From assembly GCA_903877945.1 (NCBI GenBank), contig CAIRFY010000594.1:1-8004 (forward strand): DNA of 8,004 nt, in the 5' to 3' direction. This stretch comes from an uncultured Oscillochloris sp. (GTDB taxonomy: Bacteria > Chloroflexota > Chloroflexia > Chloroflexales > Chloroflexaceae). Positions 6,150 to 8,004 of the stretch are shown here, one piece after another (the stretch's first letter is position 1; every line of letters begins with the position of its first letter). The position numbers and the translations under genes are program-made. Under the pieces are notes generated by a model, which did no database searches, was not told the DNA's origin, and worked only from the letters and a program-made list of their open reading frames with translations.

Positions 6150-7099
6150 GGTACCCTCTCAAACACCGCCGTCACATTTGAGCCGAGGCGAAGCCGGTCG
6201 GTGAGTACAAAGTAGGGCACAGCGGCAACCCGCACCGGCAGGCTGCGCAGCACTTTGCGCAGACTCCGGCTGGCCCAGCCACGACCGAAAAACTGCTCGA
6301 AGCGGTAGATCATGCTATCGACGGCGGCGGCGTGGCTGCCGTAAAAACAGACTCGCTCAACCTCGCGCAGACCATGCTCGGCCATCAGCCGCCGCAGCAT
6401 CTCGGGCGGGTAGAGGTAGAGGTGGCGCGGCAGTTCGTAGCCCACCCACAGCCGGGTGAAGAGGCGACGGTCGATACTCTCGGTATTCGGGTGGTTCACC
6501 ACCAGCACACCGCCGGGGCGCAGGATGCGGGCGGCCTCGGCGATCACCTCGCGTGGGCGGTAGACGTGTTCCAGCACATCCCACATGGTCACGGCATCGA
6601 ACGAGGCATCGGCGAAGGCCGCGTCATTCAAGGTACCCGCCACCACGGTGAGCCCCACCTGATCGTGGGCGTAGCGCCCAGCCGCCGGGCTCGGCTCGAT
6701 CCCCAGCACCAACCAGCCCGGCTGCCGCCACATCTCGGAGAGGAAGTCGCCGGTGGCGCAGCCCACATCGAGCAGACGCCCGCCGCGCACATGGCGAGTC
6801 ACCAGCCGACAGCGCTTGGCCAGGCCGTAGCGCCGGTCGAGGCGGCGCAGCAGCGGCTCGGTCGCCACATCGCGCCGGTACGAGGGGTACGACGTATCGT
6901 GGGGGTAGAGTTGCCCCATCGTCGCCTCGCTCGGTCGCGGGTGCTGGTACAACACACCGCAGCCACCGCAGCGGCAGAACGTGTAGACCGTATCACCACC
7001 GAAGAGCATGTCGGGCCGGGAAGCCACCGGCTCTGGGGCGTCGGCCCCGCAGATTTCGCAGGGCGGGAATTCTAGATCGACTTCCATAGGGTTATTCAT
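6146..7099 (-). CDS. SAM-dependent methyltransferase with N-terminal zinc-ribbon-like motif
   Basis: This 317-aa protein begins with a Cys cluster, C14-x2-C17 and C42-x-C44-x2-C47, followed by LYQHPRPS (50-57). This arrangement is typical of the Methyltransf_23-type enzymes found in O-antigen and nucleotide-sugar clusters. The methyltransferase domain shows motif I LLDVGCATGDFL (109-120), an acidic residue in GIEPS (133-137), and WDVLEHVYRP (173-182) and RILRPGGVLVV (191-201). RHLYLYPPEMLRRL (225-238) is a conserved stretch in this family and may help form the acceptor site. It is the first of four genes that overlap by 4 nt. The ATG at 7099 has no clear Shine-Dalgarno sequence and lies only 15 bp after a strong GC-rich hairpin, so initiation may be inefficient or controlled; a second in-frame ATG is at 7087. 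The methylated substrate is unknown. Confidence 0.86.
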   Translation of the reverse strand: MNNPMEVDLEFPPCEICGADAPEPVASRPDMLFGGDTVYTFCRCGGCGVLYQHPRPSEATMGQLYPHDTSYPSYRRDVATEPLLRRLDRRYGLAKRCRLVTRHVRGGRLLDVGCATGDFLSEMWRQPGWLVLGIEPSPAAGRYAHDQVGLTVVAGTLNDAAFADASFDAVTMWDVLEHVYRPREVIAEAARILRPGGVLVVNHPNTESIDRRLFTRLWVGYELPRHLYLYPPEMLRRLMAEHGLREVERVCFYGSHAAAVDSMIYRFEQFFGRGWASRSLRKVLRSLPVRVAAVPYFVLTDRLRLGSNVTAVFERVP

Positions 7100-7102
7100 A
7101 GA

Positions 7103-7137
7103 TAGAAAAGGCCCGCCGGGGGGCTGAAGCCCCCGGC
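7103..7137 (-). terminator. GC-rich hairpin with short T run before the methyltransferase operon
   Basis: An 8-bp perfect G+C stem (7115-7122 with 7130-7137) encloses a 7-nt loop. On the minus strand it is followed by GGGCCTTTTCTATC, with four T's. It could end or attenuate transcription coming from the glycosyltransferase gene. The GGGGGCTGAAGCCCCC-like core also resembles palindromes dispersed in many genomes, so it may be a repeat rather than a dedicated terminator. A second small hairpin (GGCCGC/GCGGCC, 7151-7166) lies just upstream. Confidence 0.5.
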
Positions 7138-7200
7138 TCTGGTCTGCAAAGGCCGCCTATGCGGCCTCGGCCAGGCCACGCAGGCGCGTCCTAATTGCGG

Positions 7201-7242
7201 CAAATCTGCAATCTAAAATCTGCAATCTGAAATCTTGTCTAG
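7201..7242 (-). repeat. Repeat-element terminus overlapping the GT2 stop codon, with 13-bp direct repeats
   Basis: On the minus strand CTAGACAAG (7242-7234) equals the left end of element copy 2 (1697-1705). The 25 nt from 7240 down to 7216 match 13-37 of element copy 1 at 21 positions. Within this stretch AAATCTGCAATCT (plus-strand reading) occurs at 7202-7214 and again at 7216-7228, with a partial third unit at 7230-7235. The rest of the palindromic element is not seen here, so this is a fragment or a related family. Confidence 0.5.
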
Positions 7243-8004
7243 CTGCTCCACCCTGGCCGCAAGTCGTCGCTCAGGCTGACGCCGAGGGCGCTGCGCATGC
7301 CGTCGAGCATGGCTGGCAGGCTGCGGACATTCCCCTTGACCGTCTCGCGCAGTAGCACCCAGGCCACATACACCGTCAGCAGGCCCAGGCCGTGGTGTTT
7401 GCGGTGGTAGCGCACGCAGCTCTGACCAAAGACCTTCCACCAGCGCAGCGATTTTGGGCTATTCTTGGTGCTACGCGAAACCTTGTGCCAGAGCCGCGCC
7501 TTAGCCGCGTACATAATCCGGTAGCCGACCTTGCGCGCCTGCATACAGAAGTCCCAGTCGTCGTAGTAAAAAAAATAGCCCTCGTCGAAGGCCACCGCCT
7601 CGGCCAGTGCGCGAGTAAGCAGCAGACAGCAGCTTGGTGCGAACTGAATCTCGGCATCGGCAGCGAAGGCCGGGCCATCGCGCCGCTTGCGCCCGCGCAT
7701 CACGATATTCGAGGGCATCCAGCGGGCGTAGGCCCCGGTTGACCAGATCCGGTCGCGATCTTCGTAGTAAAAGATTTTCGGCATCACCACGCCGCAGCCG
7801 GGGTTTGCACGCTGAGTGGCGATCATCTGCGAAACAAACAGCGGGTCACAGTCGAGGTCGTTATTCATCGGCACCACATAGTCGGCCCCGCGTTGCAGGG
7901 CCATCTGGATACCGACGTTATAGCCTGCGGCGATGCCGAGGTTTTTTGCGCAGCGCTGCAGTTCGACCTCAGAGTGATCGGCGGCGATACGGGCGGGGCT
8001 GTCA
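7239..8004 (-). CDS. GT2 family glycosyltransferase, C-terminal 254 residues (5' end outside window)
   Basis: The reading frame is open to the window edge (first full codon at 8003) and ends with TAG at 7239-7241. Residues are numbered from that first codon. The piece begins inside the GT-A nucleotide-sugar domain: AKNLGIAAGYNVGI (19-32) is the loop typical of rhamnosyltransferase-like GT2 enzymes (COG1216). NNDLD (47-51) is the metal- and sugar-nucleotide-binding acidic motif. YYDDWDFCMQARKVGYRI (146-163) corresponds to the ED-type catalytic-base region, and WHKVSRST (172-179) is the usual following His/Ser segment. The C-terminal part (205-235) is partly hydrophobic and may lie against the membrane. 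It likely adds a sugar to a cell-surface glycan or lipid-linked acceptor; donor and acceptor are unknown. It runs in the same direction as the methyltransferase operon but is separated from it by 139 bp holding a hairpin. Confidence 0.9.
   Translation of the reverse strand, partial: DSPARIAADHSEVELQRCAKNLGIAAGYNVGIQMALQRGADYVVPMNNDLDCDPLFVSQMIATQRANPGCGVVMPKIFYYEDRDRIWSTGAYARWMPSNIVMRGRKRRDGPAFAADAEIQFAPSCCLLLTRALAEAVAFDEGYFFYYDDWDFCMQARKVGYRIMYAAKARLWHKVSRSTKNSPKSLRWWKVFGQSCVRYHRKHHGLGLLTVYVAWVLLRETVKGNVRSLPAMLDGMRSALGVSLSDDLRPGWSS

Noticed and set aside
6332..7075. 247-codon plus-strand frame opposite the zinc-ribbon methyltransferase
   Set aside because: The minus strand carries full methyltransferase motifs; the plus product is His/Gly-rich without motifs.

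Overview
The window is GC-rich bacterial DNA. It carries one plus-strand metabolic gene, one minus-strand gene for a secreted repeat protein, and a minus-strand cluster for cell-surface sugar or glycan work. Gene style, the repeated secreted beta-sandwich-type protein and the intergenic palindromes would fit a member of the Chloroflexota (Chloroflexales-like). That placement is an inference from general resemblance; no marker gene is present to prove it.

Left part (1-1928). A 472-aa lyase of the class II fumarase/aspartase family is encoded at 261-1679. Its active-site residues look more like aspartase than fumarase. The gene lies between two copies of a palindromic repeat element (about 11-154 and 1697-1852). 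The copies share termini, a 27-nt block and a GATGAGGC-rich core. A hairpin with a T-rich tail (1851-1896) probably ends the facing minus-strand gene.

Middle (1929-3574). A 485-aa exported protein has a clear signal peptide and four tandem domains of about 115 residues, each marked by an aromatic NYYG/QNT motif. It has its own well-formed sigma-70-like promoter (TTGATA-17-TATAGT), a 5' UTR hairpin and a strong GGAGGT ribosome-binding site, so it is probably a well-expressed single-gene unit.

Right part (3575-8004, all minus strand, read from right to left). The order is a GT2 glycosyltransferase (5' end outside the window), a 139-bp gap full of palindromes and short repeats, then four genes that overlap one another by exactly 4 nt: a zinc-finger-type SAM methyltransferase, a second SAM methyltransferase, a YbhN/LPG-synthase-like multi-pass membrane protein, and a sugar-phosphate nucleotidyltransferase. 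The four are almost certainly one translationally coupled operon. Together they could activate a sugar, move or shield a lipid-linked intermediate, methylate it, and (with the GT2) assemble a surface glycan. The exact product cannot be read from the sequence.

No tRNA, rRNA, CRISPR array, transposase, phage gene or riboswitch was recognised.
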